Shown: positions 40,911 to 50,768 of the stretch, piece by piece
Numbering within the stretch: position 1 is the first letter of the stretch
How the letters are laid out: each line of letters starts with the position of its first letter
Assembly (NCBI RefSeq): GCF_016863335.1
Contig: NZ_BOOR01000043.1
Location: 78,781 to 142,780 of the forward strand
Direction of reading: 5' to 3'
Source of the DNA: Planotetraspora thailandica
GTDB taxonomy: Bacteria > Actinomycetota > Actinomycetes > Streptosporangiales > Streptosporangiaceae
DNA: 64,000 nucleotides
Notes under the pieces: generated by a model
What the model was told of the DNA's origin: nothing
The model's input: only the letters and a program-made list of their open reading frames with translations
Database searches by the model: none
Made by a program: the position numbers and the translations under genes

Positions 40911-41957
40911 ATGTCCCGACGCGCTGTGGCCTTGATGGTGGCGGGTTCCCTGACGCTCCTGCTCGCGTTGTGCGCTGCGCTGCTACCCGTGCCGTACGTC
41001 GCGTTGAGCCCCGGGCCCACGGAGAACACGATCGGCGACGTCCAGGGCAAGCCGGTCATCAGCATCTCGGGTCACCAGATCTACCCCGCCGACGGAAAGC
41101 TCAGCCTCGTGACCGTCGCCTATCAGGGCGGCCCCGACAACCGGCTCGACCTGCTCACCGCGTTGCGCGGATGGGTCGACTCGACGATCGCGGTGGTGCC
41201 CGAGGAGGCGATCTTCCCGAGGACCTCGTCGATCCAGCAGGTCGAGGAGCAGAACACCCAGGAGATGACCGACTCCCAGCAGTCGGCCACTGCCGCGGCG
41301 CTCAACGCCCTGAAGATCCCCATCCAGGAGTCGATCTCGGTGGCCGAGACCGACAAGGGCACCCCCGCGGAGGGCAAGCTCAAGGCGGGCGACGAGATCA
41401 CCGCCGTCGACGGCACGAAGGTGACCACGCTCGACGCCGTGGCGGCCGGTGTGCAGAAGCACAAGCCGGGCGAGCCCGTCACGTTCAGCGTGCAGAGGAA
41501 CGGCGCGCCGACGCAGGTGACGATCAACGCGGGCAAGTCGCAGGACGGCAGGACCATGGTCGGGGTCCGGATGCAGACGACCTACAAGTTCCCCTTCAAG
41601 GTCGACATCAGCGTGGGCGACGTGGGCGGCCCGAGCGCCGGCATGATGTTCTCGCTCGGCATCTACGACAAGCTGACCCCGGGATCGCTCACCGGCGGTG
41701 TCTCGGTGGCGGGCACGGGCACGATCGACCCGCAGGGCGACGTCGGCCCCATCGGCGGAATCGAGCAGAAGATGGTGGGCGCCAGGAGGGCCGGAGCCAC
41801 GGTCTTCCTCACGCCGGGCGCCAACTGTGAGGACGCGGTGAAGGCCGTGCCCAAGGGCCTCCGGCTGGTGAAGGTCACGACCCTCGACGACGCGATCAAG
41901 GCGCTCGACGCCCTGCGGGCGGGTTCCAAGGACCTACCCGCGTGCCCCGCCAGCTAG
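40911..41957 (+). CDS. PDZ domain/Lon-type (S16) protease, YlbL-like
   Basis: The 348-residue protein has an N-terminal membrane helix (6-30), a PDZ domain (GKLKAGDEITAVDGTKV, about 150-210) and a Lon protease domain with the Ser-Lys dyad: GGPSAGMMFSL (Ser) and GGIEQKMVGARRAG (Lys). It should be a cell-surface protease; in Bacillus, YlbL degrades proteins in the DNA damage response. Rv3194c holds the same position. TAGAGT ends 6 nt before the ATG, so it is probably leaderless. Confidence 0.9.
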   Translation: MSRRAVALMVAGSLTLLLALCAALLPVPYVALSPGPTENTIGDVQGKPVISISGHQIYPADGKLSLVTVAYQGGPDNRLDLLTALRGWVDSTIAVVPEEAIFPRTSSIQQVEEQNTQEMTDSQQSATAAALNALKIPIQESISVAETDKGTPAEGKLKAGDEITAVDGTKVTTLDAVAAGVQKHKPGEPVTFSVQRNGAPTQVTINAGKSQDGRTMVGVRMQTTYKFPFKVDISVGDVGGPSAGMMFSLGIYDKLTPGSLTGGVSVAGTGTIDPQGDVGPIGGIEQKMVGARRAGATVFLTPGANCEDAVKAVPKGLRLVKVTTLDDAIKALDALRAGSKDLPACPAS

Positions 41958-42048
41958 CCTGGAGAAACCCCCGACTTCTGGATCACGCAACCTCACGTAT
42001 CGCGGTGTAGGTTTCCATGCACGGACCGTTGCTCTTTGAGACAAGGGG

Positions 42049-45003
42049 ATGGCGTTGAGTTTCCGGAGCCCCGGAGCCGGACGGGCGATGCGCTTGCCCC
42101 GACGGCCGAGACTTCTCATTCCCGTCACGATCGCCCTCGCGGCCATCGTGGTGTTACTTCTGATATTCGATGGGATCTACACAGATTTCCTGTGGTTCGA
42201 TTCCGTGAACTTCTCGTCGGTCTTCTCGACGATGTTGCTCACCCAGATCCTGCTGTTCGTTGTGGGCGCCGTGCTCATGGTGGGCATCGTGGGCGGCAAC
42301 ATGGTGGTCGCCCACCGGACGCGCCCGATGTTCGGGCCGGGGATGTTCGGCACGCCGCAGGGCGCCGACCGCTACCGGATGGCGCTCGACCCCCACCGGC
42401 GCCTGGTCTTCGCCGTCGGAATGGGCGTGCTCGCGCTGTTCACCGGCTCGTCGATCGCCGGGCAGTGGAAGACGTGGATGCTGTTCGCGAACTCCTCGTC
42501 GTTCGGGCAGAAGGATCCGCAGTTCCACCTCGACGTGTCGTTTTTCATGTTCACCTTCCCGTTCCTGCGGATGGTGCTGAACTTCCTCTTCACGGCCATC
42601 GTCTTGTCGATCGTCGCGGCGGCGATCGTGCACTACCTCTACGGCGGGTTCCGCATCCAGTCGCCCGGCGGGGTGCGCGCCACACGGGCCGCCCGCAGTC
42701 ACCTGTCGGTGCTGCTCGGCGTCTTCCTCCTGCTCAAGGCGGCCGCGTACTGGCTCGACCGCTACCAGCTGGTGTTCTCCGACCGCGGCTTCGTGTACGG
42801 AGCGTCCTACACCGACGTCAACGCCGTGCTCCCCGCCAAGGGCATCCTGGCGGGCATCGCGCTGATCTGCGCACTGATCTTCTTCCTGGGCGTGATCCGG
42901 CCGGGCGGGATGTGGCCCGGCGTCGCGTTCGGGCTCATGGTGCTGTCGGCGATCCTCATCGGCACGGTTTACCCGGCCCTGGTCGAGCAGTTCCAGGTCA
43001 AGCCCAACCAGCAGGGCAAGGAAGAGCCGTACATCAAACGGAACATCGACGAGACCCGCAAGGCGTACGGCGTCGACGACGCCAAGATCGTTCCCTACCA
43101 GGCGCAGGGCAGTCCCCAGCAGGGACAGGCGGCGACCGACGACACCGTGTCGGGCGTGCGTCTCCTCGACCCGGCGCTGGTCGCCAAGACCTTCCAGCAG
43201 AAGCAGCGCATCCGCGGCTTCTACGACTTCGCCGACCCGCTGGACGTGGACCGCTACAAGGACGCGGACGGCAACGTGCGCGACCACGTCGTGGCGGTGC
43301 GCGAGCTCACCGGGCCGCCGCCCGAGCAGGACAACTGGATCAACCGGCACCTCGTCTACACCCACGGCTACGGATTCGTCGCGGCCCCGGGCAACGAGGT
43401 CGACTCCGAGGGACTGCCGGCCTTCGACTCCAAGGACATGCCCGTCGACGGCTCGCTCGTGACGCAGACCGGCCTGAAGGAGCCCCGCATCTACTTCGGG
43501 GAGGGCGGCAGCGACTACGTGATCGTCGGCGGATCGGCCAGCAATCCGCAGGAGCTGGACTACCCGACCAGCGGCGGCACCGGCCAGACCAACAACGCCT
43601 ACACCGGCACGGGCGGCGTGCCCGTCGGGTCCTTCTTCAACCGGCTGCTCTACGCCGTCAAGTACGGCGAGAAGAACCTGCTGCTGTCCGGCGACATCAA
43701 CTCCCGGTCCCGCATTCTGTACGACCGGGATCCGGCCCAGAGGGTCGCGAAGGTGGCGCCGTTCCTCAACCTCGACTCCGATCCGTACCCGGCGGTGGTC
43801 GACGGCAGGGTCGTGTGGATCATCGACGCCTACACGACGGCGAACGAGTTTCCGTACTCGGAGAGCAAGAGCTACTCCGCCATGGTCAGGGACACGGCGA
43901 CGGATCCGCGGGCGATCGCGCCGCAGCCGCGCGACCAGATCAACTACATCCGCAACTCCGTCAAGGCTACGGTGGACGCCTACGACGGCACCGTGAAGCT
44001 CTACGAGTGGGACTCGCAGGACCCCGTGCTGAAGTCGTGGGAGAAGGCGTTCCCCGGGATCATCCAGCCGCAGTCGGCGATGAGCCCGGAGCTCAAGGAG
44101 CACCTGCGCTACCCGGAGGACCTGTTCAAGGTGCAGCGTGACGTCCTGTCCCGCTACCACATCACCGACGCGCGGTCCTTCTACAGCGGCCAGGACTTCT
44201 GGAACGTCCCCGACGACCCGTCGTCCGGCGAGAAGAACATCAAGCAGCCGCCGTACTACCTGTCGGTCAAGATGCCCGGCAGCCAGTCGTCGTTCTCGCT
44301 GACCACCACGTTCGTGCCGCGTCAGGGCCCGAACCTGGCGGCGTTCATGGCGGTGAACGCCACACCGGGCGGCGGCTACGGCCAGCTGGAGATCCTGCGG
44401 ATGCCCGCGAGCACGACGATCGCCGGTCCCGGACAGGTGCAGAACACCTTCACGAACCGGTTCTCCGGCGAGCTCAACGTCCTCGGCCTCGGCAAGGCGC
44501 AGATCCTGTACGGCAACCTGCTCACTTTGCCGTTCGCGGGTGGCCTGGTCTACGTCGAGCCGGTATACGTCCAGACCGCGGCGGGAGCGGGGCAGGAGCC
44601 GTACCCGATCCTCAGACGCGTGCTGGTGATGTTCGGCGACAAGGTGGGTTCGGCCGACACGCTGAAGGACGCCCTCGCCCAGGTCTTCGGCGACCAGGAG
44701 GTGCCCGCGGCCCCGGCGAATCCGTCGGCGCCGCAGACCCCGGCGAACGTGCCCCAGTTGGCGGGGCTCATCGATCAGGCGCAGAAGGCCTACGACGACG
44801 CCCAGGCGGCCCTGTCGGCAAACCCGCCGGACTGGGCGGCGTACGGCAAGGCGCAGGACCAGCTGAAGCAGGCGCTGAACGCCCTGAACGAGGCGCAGAC
44901 CAAGCAGCCCAGCGCTCCGGCCACCCCGCAGCCGTCGGCGTCGCCGAGCGCCACCCCGCCGGCTGCGACGCCCAGCCCGAGCGCGAGCCCGCCGGGCGGC
45001 TGA
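42049..45003 (+). CDS. UPF0182 family large membrane protein
   Basis: The 984-residue protein belongs to UPF0182, with about seven N-terminal membrane helices in the first 310 residues, a large extracytoplasmic domain (about 320-880) and a Pro/Ser/Ala-rich tail. Landmarks of the family are DFLWFDSVNF, the EEPYIKRNIDETRKAY stretch and a Tyr-rich DYVIVGGSAS. Function unknown. Rv3193c is the mycobacterial counterpart and ends the conserved block. The ATG at 42049 directly follows AGGGG; a TTG six bases later would have better spacing. Confidence 0.9.
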   Translation: MALSFRSPGAGRAMRLPRRPRLLIPVTIALAAIVVLLLIFDGIYTDFLWFDSVNFSSVFSTMLLTQILLFVVGAVLMVGIVGGNMVVAHRTRPMFGPGMFGTPQGADRYRMALDPHRRLVFAVGMGVLALFTGSSIAGQWKTWMLFANSSSFGQKDPQFHLDVSFFMFTFPFLRMVLNFLFTAIVLSIVAAAIVHYLYGGFRIQSPGGVRATRAARSHLSVLLGVFLLLKAAAYWLDRYQLVFSDRGFVYGASYTDVNAVLPAKGILAGIALICALIFFLGVIRPGGMWPGVAFGLMVLSAILIGTVYPALVEQFQVKPNQQGKEEPYIKRNIDETRKAYGVDDAKIVPYQAQGSPQQGQAATDDTVSGVRLLDPALVAKTFQQKQRIRGFYDFADPLDVDRYKDADGNVRDHVVAVRELTGPPPEQDNWINRHLVYTHGYGFVAAPGNEVDSEGLPAFDSKDMPVDGSLVTQTGLKEPRIYFGEGGSDYVIVGGSASNPQELDYPTSGGTGQTNNAYTGTGGVPVGSFFNRLLYAVKYGEKNLLLSGDINSRSRILYDRDPAQRVAKVAPFLNLDSDPYPAVVDGRVVWIIDAYTTANEFPYSESKSYSAMVRDTATDPRAIAPQPRDQINYIRNSVKATVDAYDGTVKLYEWDSQDPVLKSWEKAFPGIIQPQSAMSPELKEHLRYPEDLFKVQRDVLSRYHITDARSFYSGQDFWNVPDDPSSGEKNIKQPPYYLSVKMPGSQSSFSLTTTFVPRQGPNLAAFMAVNATPGGGYGQLEILRMPASTTIAGPGQVQNTFTNRFSGELNVLGLGKAQILYGNLLTLPFAGGLVYVEPVYVQTAAGAGQEPYPILRRVLVMFGDKVGSADTLKDALAQVFGDQEVPAAPANPSAPQTPANVPQLAGLIDQAQKAYDDAQAALSANPPDWAAYGKAQDQLKQALNALNEAQTKQPSAPATPQPSASPSATPPAATPSPSASPPGG

Positions 45004-45046
45004 TTTGCCGATCCACTCCGCGCAGGATAGTGTTCAGACACGCCGA

Positions 45047-45120
45047 CGCGGGGTGGAGCAGCTCGGTAGCTCGCTGGGCTCATAACCCAGAGGTCGCAGG
45101 TTCAAATCCTGTCCCCGCTA
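45047..45120 (+). tRNA. Initiator tRNA-fMet(CAT), copy 1
   Basis: The cloverleaf is complete: acceptor CGCGGGG/CCCCGCT, anticodon loop CTCATAA with three G-C pairs (GGG/CCC) in the stem, and T-loop TTCAAAT. The unpaired C1-T72 and the GGG/CCC stem mark it as an initiator. CCA is not encoded. Confidence 0.96.
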
Positions 45121-45129
45121 CTCAGATCG

Positions 45130-45162
45130 AAGGCCCGGATTCCCGATGGGAACCCGGGCCTT
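45130..45162 (+). terminator. Terminator after tRNA copy 1
   Basis: AAGGCCCGGATTCCC (45130-45144) and GGGAACCCGGGCCTT (45148-45162) form a stem of 14 of 15 pairs, followed by CTGCGTTT. Confidence 0.75.
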
Positions 45163-45224
45163 CTGCGTTTCCGATATTGATTTGCGGTGGGTCCCCGGTA
45201 GCGGGTAAGGTTCTTACATACCGA

Positions 45225-45298
45225 CGCGGGGTGGAGCAGCTCGGTAGCTCGCTGGGCTCATAACCCAGAGGTCGCAGGTTCAAATCCTGTCCCCGCTA
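45225..45298 (+). tRNA. Initiator tRNA-fMet(CAT), copy 2
   Basis: Identical in all 74 bases to the copy at 45047, with the same CCGACG just upstream. CCA is not encoded. The two genes lie 104 bp apart and each has its own terminator. Confidence 0.96.
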
Positions 45299-45306
45299 CG
45301 AAGACG

Positions 45307-45339
45307 AGAGCCCGTCCCCTCACCGAGGGGACGGGCTCT
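45307..45339 (+). terminator. Terminator after tRNA copy 2
   Basis: AGAGCCCGTCCCCTC (45307-45321) and GAGGGGACGGGCTCT (45325-45339) form a perfect 15-bp stem, followed by TGCGTTT. Confidence 0.82.
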
Positions 45340-45491
45340 TGCGTTTCCACCCCTGGCGTTCAAGTCCGGTTCACGAAGCTTTCCGCATTTGCGCTGGTCA
45401 ATGGCGTTTTGTCGTGCTGCGACAACGAATGTCGGAGTGGTGTCGAAGGGTGACATTGAGCTGACCCGGCCGGATGGTGAAAGCTCCGCCC

Positions 45492-46562
45492 ATGCAGGCC
45501 CGCATATCTACGGACGACGTGTCCGCTCTGGCCCGTGGCTGCGCCGTACTCGGAACCGGGGGCGGCGGCGACGTCCGCGCCGGAGCCCTGGCCGCGCGCC
45601 GCGCGATCTCGGCCTACGGAGAGGTCCCTCTCGTCACCCTTGACGATCTTCCCCCCGACGGTCTCGTCCTGCCGCTGTCCGGGATCGGCGCGCCGACGGT
45701 GAGCCACGAGATGATCCACGCCGAGGACGAGCCGGTCCGCATCCGGGACGAGGTCGAGCGCATCTTCGGCCGTCCCCCGGCCGCGGTGATGTCCTCCGAG
45801 ATCGGTGGCGGCAACGGGGTCGCCCCCGTGGCGTGGGCGGCAAGGCTCGGCGTGCCCCTCCTGGACGCCGACGCGATGGGCCGGGCCTTCCCCGAGGTCC
45901 AGATGGTTTCGATGTACGTCGCCGGGTTGCCGGCCAACCTCGTGATCATGTCCGACGTGGTCGGCAACGTCGTCACGATCAGGCCCGTCGACGGTCTGTG
46001 GTCGGAGCAGATCGCCCGGGCCGTCGCCGTGGCGTCCGGCTCCAGCGCGTTGATGGCCGACTACGTGCTCGAGGCCGCCGCCTGCCGGGGCGCGGTGATC
46101 GAGGGCACGGTGAGCAGGGCCATCGCCGTGGGCCGGGCGACCGAGGGTGCGCAGGATCCGCTGGCCGCCCTCCAGGAGGAGCTCGGCGCCGTCCGTCTGC
46201 TCACCGGCAAGGTCGCCGAACTCGAGCGGCGCACGACCGGGGGGTTCGCCCGGGGCTCGGTGACCGTCGAGGGAACCGGTGACGACCGGGGCAGGACGCT
46301 CACCCTGGAGATTCAGAACGAGAACCTCGTCGCCGTGGAGGACGGCCGGGTGAGAGCGATGGTGCCCGATTTGATCACAGTTGTGGATACTCAGGCGGCG
46401 ACCGCCATCCAGACAGAGGGGCTCCGCTATGGTCAGCGGGTGACCGTGCTCGCGTGGCCCTGCGACCCGTTGTGGCGTACGCCGAAGGGTCTGGAGACCG
46501 CCGGGCCGCGGGCTTTCGGTTACGACCTCGACTACCTGCCCGTCGAGAAGATCGCCCAATGA
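45492..46562 (+). CDS. DUF917 family protein
   Basis: The 356-residue protein belongs to DUF917, which often pairs with hydantoinase-A-like proteins. Landmarks are GCAVLGTGGGGDV, SSEIGGGNG, LDADAMGRAFPE and the C-terminal WPCDPLWRTPKGLETAGPRAFG. The biochemical role is unknown; gene pairing suggests a subunit or partner of the HyuA-like protein that follows. I use the ATG at 45492; an ATG at 45474 is in frame. The stop overlaps the next ATG (ATGA). First gene of an apparent eight-gene operon. Confidence 0.85.
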   Translation: MQARISTDDVSALARGCAVLGTGGGGDVRAGALAARRAISAYGEVPLVTLDDLPPDGLVLPLSGIGAPTVSHEMIHAEDEPVRIRDEVERIFGRPPAAVMSSEIGGGNGVAPVAWAARLGVPLLDADAMGRAFPEVQMVSMYVAGLPANLVIMSDVVGNVVTIRPVDGLWSEQIARAVAVASGSSALMADYVLEAAACRGAVIEGTVSRAIAVGRATEGAQDPLAALQEELGAVRLLTGKVAELERRTTGGFARGSVTVEGTGDDRGRTLTLEIQNENLVAVEDGRVRAMVPDLITVVDTQAATAIQTEGLRYGQRVTVLAWPCDPLWRTPKGLETAGPRAFGYDLDYLPVEKIAQ

Positions 46563-48100
46563 GCGCGTCCCCGAACCGGCGCCTGCGGGTCGGCATCGAC
46601 GTGGGCGGCACCAACACCGACGCGGTGGTCCTCGATGAGAACGACCGCGTCGTCGCCACGGCCAAGCGGCCCACCAGCCCGGACGTGACCGAGGGTCTGC
46701 GCGCGGCGCTCGACGCCGTGCTCGCCGAGCTGGACGACCCCGCCGAGGTCACCCGGGTCATGCTCGGCACCACCCACGCCACCAACGCCATCCTGGAGCG
46801 CCGTGCCCTCGGGCGTGTGGCCGTACTGCGGCTTGGCGCCCCCGCGACGACGTCGGTGCCCCCGCTGAGCGACTGGCCCGCCGATCTGAGGGACGCGGTC
46901 TCCGCCGGCGCGACGATCGTGCGCGGCGGGCATTTCGTCGACGGGCGGCCCATCGCGCCGCTGGACGTGGACGCGATCAAGCGGTTCCTCGCCGAGACGA
47001 CGGCCGACGCCGTCGCCGTCGCCGGGGTGTTCAGCCCGGGCAGCTCCGACCAGGAGAACCAGGTCGCCGAGATCATCCGGGGCGAGCTTGGCGACGTGGC
47101 GGTGAGCCTGAGCCACGAGATCGGCTCGCTCGGCCTGCTGGAGCGGGAGAACGCCGCCGTGCTCAACGCCGCCCTGTACGGCGTGGCCCGCGAGGTGACG
47201 ACGGCGCTCGGAACCGCGCTGGACGCGCGCGGGCTGAAGGTGGAGACGTTCTTCGCCCAGAACGACGGCACACTGATGGCCGTCGACTACGCCACGCGTT
47301 ATCCGGTCCTGACGATCGGCTCGGGGCCGGCCAACTCCCTGCGGGGGGCGGCCTACCTGTCCGGGGTGGAGGACGCGATCGTCGCCGACGTCGGCGGCAC
47401 CTCGACCGACCTCGGCGTGCTCGTGGGCGGGTTTCCGCGCGAGTCGGCCGCGGCCGTGGAGATCGGCGGCGTCACCACCAACTTCCGCATGCCCGACATC
47501 CTGTCGATCGCGCTCGGCGGGGGGACGATCGTCGGCCAGGAGCCGAGGTCCGTGGGTTACCGGATCGCCAGGGAGGCACTGGCGTTCGGGGGTTCGACGC
47601 CGACGATGACCGACGCCGCGGTCGCCGGGGGCAGGGGAGCGGTGGGCACGCATGACGTGCCCGAACACTGGCGGGACCGGCTGGCGCAGGCTTTGCGCGC
47701 CGCCGACGAGATGGTCGCCGACGCGGTCGACCGCGTGGCGCTGGGCAAGGCCGACCGGCCGCTGATCGCCGTGGGCGGAGGCGCCTTCCTGCTGCCGGAG
47801 CGGATCCCGGGGGCCGGCGAGGTGATCCGGCCGAGGCACGCGGAGGTAGCCAACGCGGTGGGCGCGGCGATCGCGCTCGCCAGCGGCCGCCTGGAGACGA
47901 TCGTCCCCGCGCCGAACTCGGGGCGCGACCGGGCCGTTCTGATCGAGAAGGCCAAGGAGGAGGCGGCCGCCCGTGCCGTCGCCGCAGGGGCCGACCCCGC
48001 GTCGGTCCAGATCGTGGAGCTCAGCGAGATCCCCCTCAGCTACCTGCAGGAGCCCGCAGTACGCCTGCAGGTGAAGGCCGCCGGTCCTCTCGCCCGGTAG
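46559..48100 (+). CDS. Hydantoinase/oxoprolinase family protein, short HyuA-like
   Basis: The 513-residue protein has the ASKHA-type HyuA fold: GIDVGGTNTDAVVLD at the start, GTTHATNAILERRALGRVAVL, and IVADVGGTSTDLGVL in the middle. It lacks the C-terminal extension of the longer HyuA at 54857 (667 residues). Such proteins use ATP to open cyclic amides such as hydantoins and oxoproline. It is coupled with the DUF917 protein and lies directly before the transporter genes, so imported substrates may feed into it. Confidence 0.87.
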   Translation: MSASPNRRLRVGIDVGGTNTDAVVLDENDRVVATAKRPTSPDVTEGLRAALDAVLAELDDPAEVTRVMLGTTHATNAILERRALGRVAVLRLGAPATTSVPPLSDWPADLRDAVSAGATIVRGGHFVDGRPIAPLDVDAIKRFLAETTADAVAVAGVFSPGSSDQENQVAEIIRGELGDVAVSLSHEIGSLGLLERENAAVLNAALYGVAREVTTALGTALDARGLKVETFFAQNDGTLMAVDYATRYPVLTIGSGPANSLRGAAYLSGVEDAIVADVGGTSTDLGVLVGGFPRESAAAVEIGGVTTNFRMPDILSIALGGGTIVGQEPRSVGYRIAREALAFGGSTPTMTDAAVAGGRGAVGTHDVPEHWRDRLAQALRAADEMVADAVDRVALGKADRPLIAVGGGAFLLPERIPGAGEVIRPRHAEVANAVGAAIALASGRLETIVPAPNSGRDRAVLIEKAKEEAAARAVAAGADPASVQIVELSEIPLSYLQEPAVRLQVKAAGPLAR

Positions 48101-48128
48101 CCCGGTGGAAACGAAAGGAAACCCCCTC

Positions 48129-49748
48129 ATGCGCTGGCACAAGCGTCTGCTCGCGGCGGGAGCCGTGGCCGTCGTGGCCTTGACCTCCGCTGCGTGCGGT
48201 GGCGGCAAGGTCCGCGGCGCCGAAGACTCCCCGCAGCCGGGCACGTCTCTGAGCGCGGCTGACGCCACTTTCACATATGTCCCTAATCTCGACGTCGTCA
48301 CCGACTGGGATCCGGCGAGCTCGTACTCCAACGAGATCATCGCGATGGAGAACGTCTACGAGTCGCTCACGCGCTACAACCCGCAGACCAAGAAGGCCGA
48401 GCCCCGGCTGGCCACCTCGTGGACCAGCACGCCGGATGGCAAGTCCTGGACGTTCACGCTGCGGTCCGGCGTGAAGTTCCACACGGGCAAGCCGCTGGAC
48501 GCGGCCGCGGCCAAGGCGGCCATCGAGCGCACGATCGAGGTCAACCAGGGTGCCGCCTACATCTGGGGCGCGGTCGACAAGATCGAGGCCAAGGACGCCA
48601 CCACGCTGGTGTTCACGCTCAAGTACCCGACGGCGCTCGACCTCGTGGCCTCCGCCGGATACGCGTCGTACATCTACGACACGACCGCCACCACCGATGA
48701 CCTGAACAAGTGGTTCAACGCGGGCCACGACGCGGGCTCGGGGCCGTACACGATCGACTCCTGGCAGAAGGGCCAGGAGACCGAGCTCACGCTGAAGAAG
48801 TTCGACGACTACTGGGGCGGCTGGAGCGGTCAGCACTACTCGAAGATCGCCTTCCGGGTGACGCCGGAGCTCACGACCGCGTGGCAGCTGCTGCAGCGCG
48901 GCGAGGTGAGCTTCGTCCAGCGGCTCAACTCGCAGCTGTTCGCGCAGGCGAGCACCACCCCGAGCGTGCAGACCTCGCAGACGCCGTCGTTCCAGAACCT
49001 GCTGGCGCTGTTCAACACCCAGAGCGGCCCGCTCAAGGACGTGCGGCTGCGCCAGGCCGTGCAGAAGGCCATCGACTACGACGGCCTCATCGCGGCGATC
49101 AAGGGCTCGGGCGTGGCGGCCAGCGGCCTGGTGCCCGGGGGCCTGCTCGGCAACACGCCGGGGATGACGCCCAAGCAGGACCTCCCCGGCGCCGAGGCGC
49201 TGCTCAAGGAGGCCGGATACGGCCCCGGCGGCAAGCAGCTCGACCTGACCATGACCTACGCGCAGGGTGACAGCGACCAGGACCTGTTCGTCACGCTGCT
49301 GACGTCCGCGCTGGACAAGCTCAACGTCAAGCTGACGGCCAAGCCGCTCCAGTGGACCACGCAGTGGGACCAGGGCAAGTCGAAGGACGAGAGCAAGCGC
49401 CAGGACATCTTCATCATGTACTGGTATCCGGACTACGCCGACGCGTACTCGTGGTTCGTCAACGTGTTCCACAGCGCCGAGCCGATCTCGTTCAACCTGT
49501 CCTACCTGAAGGACGACGCGATCGACAAGGAGATCGACTCGCTGCCGGAGCTCACTGCGATCGACCAGCCGGGGGCCGAGAAGGCGTACGCCGACCTCCA
49601 GAACAAGATCATCAACGAGCAGGCGGCGGTGTCCGCACTGTTCGTGCAGAACTACCAGCGGGCCTACGCCAAGTCGGTCGAGGGGTACGTCGACAACCCG
49701 GCCTATCCCAACGTGGTGTTCGTGTACGACCTCAAGCCCGGTGCCTGA
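48129..49748 (+). CDS. ABC transporter substrate-binding lipoprotein (SBP_bac_5)
   Basis: The 539-residue product is a peptide/nickel-type extracellular binding protein. The lipobox reads LTSAAC after a basic, hydrophobic signal, so it should be lipid-anchored at Cys. The TPDGKSWTFTLRSGVKFHTG segment is typical of family 5. It serves the permeases and ATPases that follow. I start at the ATG at 48129, 9 nt after AAAGGAAA. A close paralogue without a transporter occurs at 61208. Confidence 0.93.
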   Translation: MRWHKRLLAAGAVAVVALTSAACGGGKVRGAEDSPQPGTSLSAADATFTYVPNLDVVTDWDPASSYSNEIIAMENVYESLTRYNPQTKKAEPRLATSWTSTPDGKSWTFTLRSGVKFHTGKPLDAAAAKAAIERTIEVNQGAAYIWGAVDKIEAKDATTLVFTLKYPTALDLVASAGYASYIYDTTATTDDLNKWFNAGHDAGSGPYTIDSWQKGQETELTLKKFDDYWGGWSGQHYSKIAFRVTPELTTAWQLLQRGEVSFVQRLNSQLFAQASTTPSVQTSQTPSFQNLLALFNTQSGPLKDVRLRQAVQKAIDYDGLIAAIKGSGVAASGLVPGGLLGNTPGMTPKQDLPGAEALLKEAGYGPGGKQLDLTMTYAQGDSDQDLFVTLLTSALDKLNVKLTAKPLQWTTQWDQGKSKDESKRQDIFIMYWYPDYADAYSWFVNVFHSAEPISFNLSYLKDDAIDKEIDSLPELTAIDQPGAEKAYADLQNKIINEQAAVSALFVQNYQRAYAKSVEGYVDNPAYPNVVFVYDLKPGA

Positions 49749-49751
49749 GGC

Positions 49752-50768
49752 ATGCTCCGTTATCTGACCCGCCGGCTCGGCCAGGCTGTCCTGGTCGTGG
49801 CCGGCGTGGTCGTCCTCACGTTCGTCATCATGCGGTTGGTTCCGGGCGATCCGGCCGTGGCGTACGCGGGGCCGAGGGCGTCGCCTGCGGAGCTCGCCGC
49901 GGCGCGTGCTCAGTTCGGGCTGGACGACTCGCTTCCGGTCCAGCTCTGGAAATACGTGCGCGACCTGGCGGGCGGGAACTGGGGCGTCAGCCTGCACACC
50001 CGCCAGCCGGTTCGTGACGACCTCTTCCAGGCGTTCCCCGCCTCGCTGGAGCTGGTGGGCGCCGCGTTGATCATCGCGATCGTCGTCGGCATCCCCCTGG
50101 GGGTCGGAGCGGCGCGCTTTAAGGGGAAATTTCCGGATCTGTCGATTCGGGTCTCCTCCATGCTGGCCGTCTCCATCCCGGTGTTCTGGCTGGCCCTGGC
50201 CCTGCAGACGGTCTTCGCCAGCGGTCTCGGCTGGTTCCCGGTGGCGGGGGAGTACGACTCGGCCCTCGACAAGACGAGCCCCCTGCACGTCTACACCAAC
50301 ATCACCGCCGTCGACGCGCTGATCACCGGCAACTGGCCGATCCTGCTCAGCGCGCTGGCCCACCTGGTGCTGCCCGCGCTGGTCATCGCGGCCTATCCCG
50401 CGGGCGTGATCGCCCAGATGACCCGGGCCTCCCTGATCGAGGAGTCGGCCCGCGACCACGCCCGCCTGGAACGCGCACTCGGCTTCGGTGAGACGTCCGT
50501 TCTGACGCGGTTCGCCCTGCGGCCCGCGCTCAACCCGGTGTTGTCGCTGATCGCCCTGGTCTTCGCGTATTCGATCGTCAACGGCTTCCTCGTCGAGGCG
50601 GTGTTCAACTGGCCGGGCCTCGGCCGCTACGCCGCCGACTCCATCCGCTCGCTGGACACGCCCTCGATCGCCGGGGTCACGCTGCTCGTCGCCGTGCTCT
50701 ACGTCGTGGCCAACCTGGCGGTGGACCTGATCCAAGGCGTGATCGACCCGAGAATGAGGGCGCGATGA
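49752..50768 (+). CDS. ABC transporter permease, DppB type
   Basis: The 338-residue protein has six membrane helices and the N-terminal signature LRYLTRRLGQAVLVV plus VPGDPAV of the DppB/OppB family. The EAA loop appears as EESARDHARLERALGFGE. It forms the channel with the next permease. It starts 3 nt after the binding protein stop and overlaps the next gene by 4 nt. Confidence 0.93.
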   Translation: MLRYLTRRLGQAVLVVAGVVVLTFVIMRLVPGDPAVAYAGPRASPAELAAARAQFGLDDSLPVQLWKYVRDLAGGNWGVSLHTRQPVRDDLFQAFPASLELVGAALIIAIVVGIPLGVGAARFKGKFPDLSIRVSSMLAVSIPVFWLALALQTVFASGLGWFPVAGEYDSALDKTSPLHVYTNITAVDALITGNWPILLSALAHLVLPALVIAAYPAGVIAQMTRASLIEESARDHARLERALGFGETSVLTRFALRPALNPVLSLIALVFAYSIVNGFLVEAVFNWPGLGRYAADSIRSLDTPSIAGVTLLVAVLYVVANLAVDLIQGVIDPRMRAR

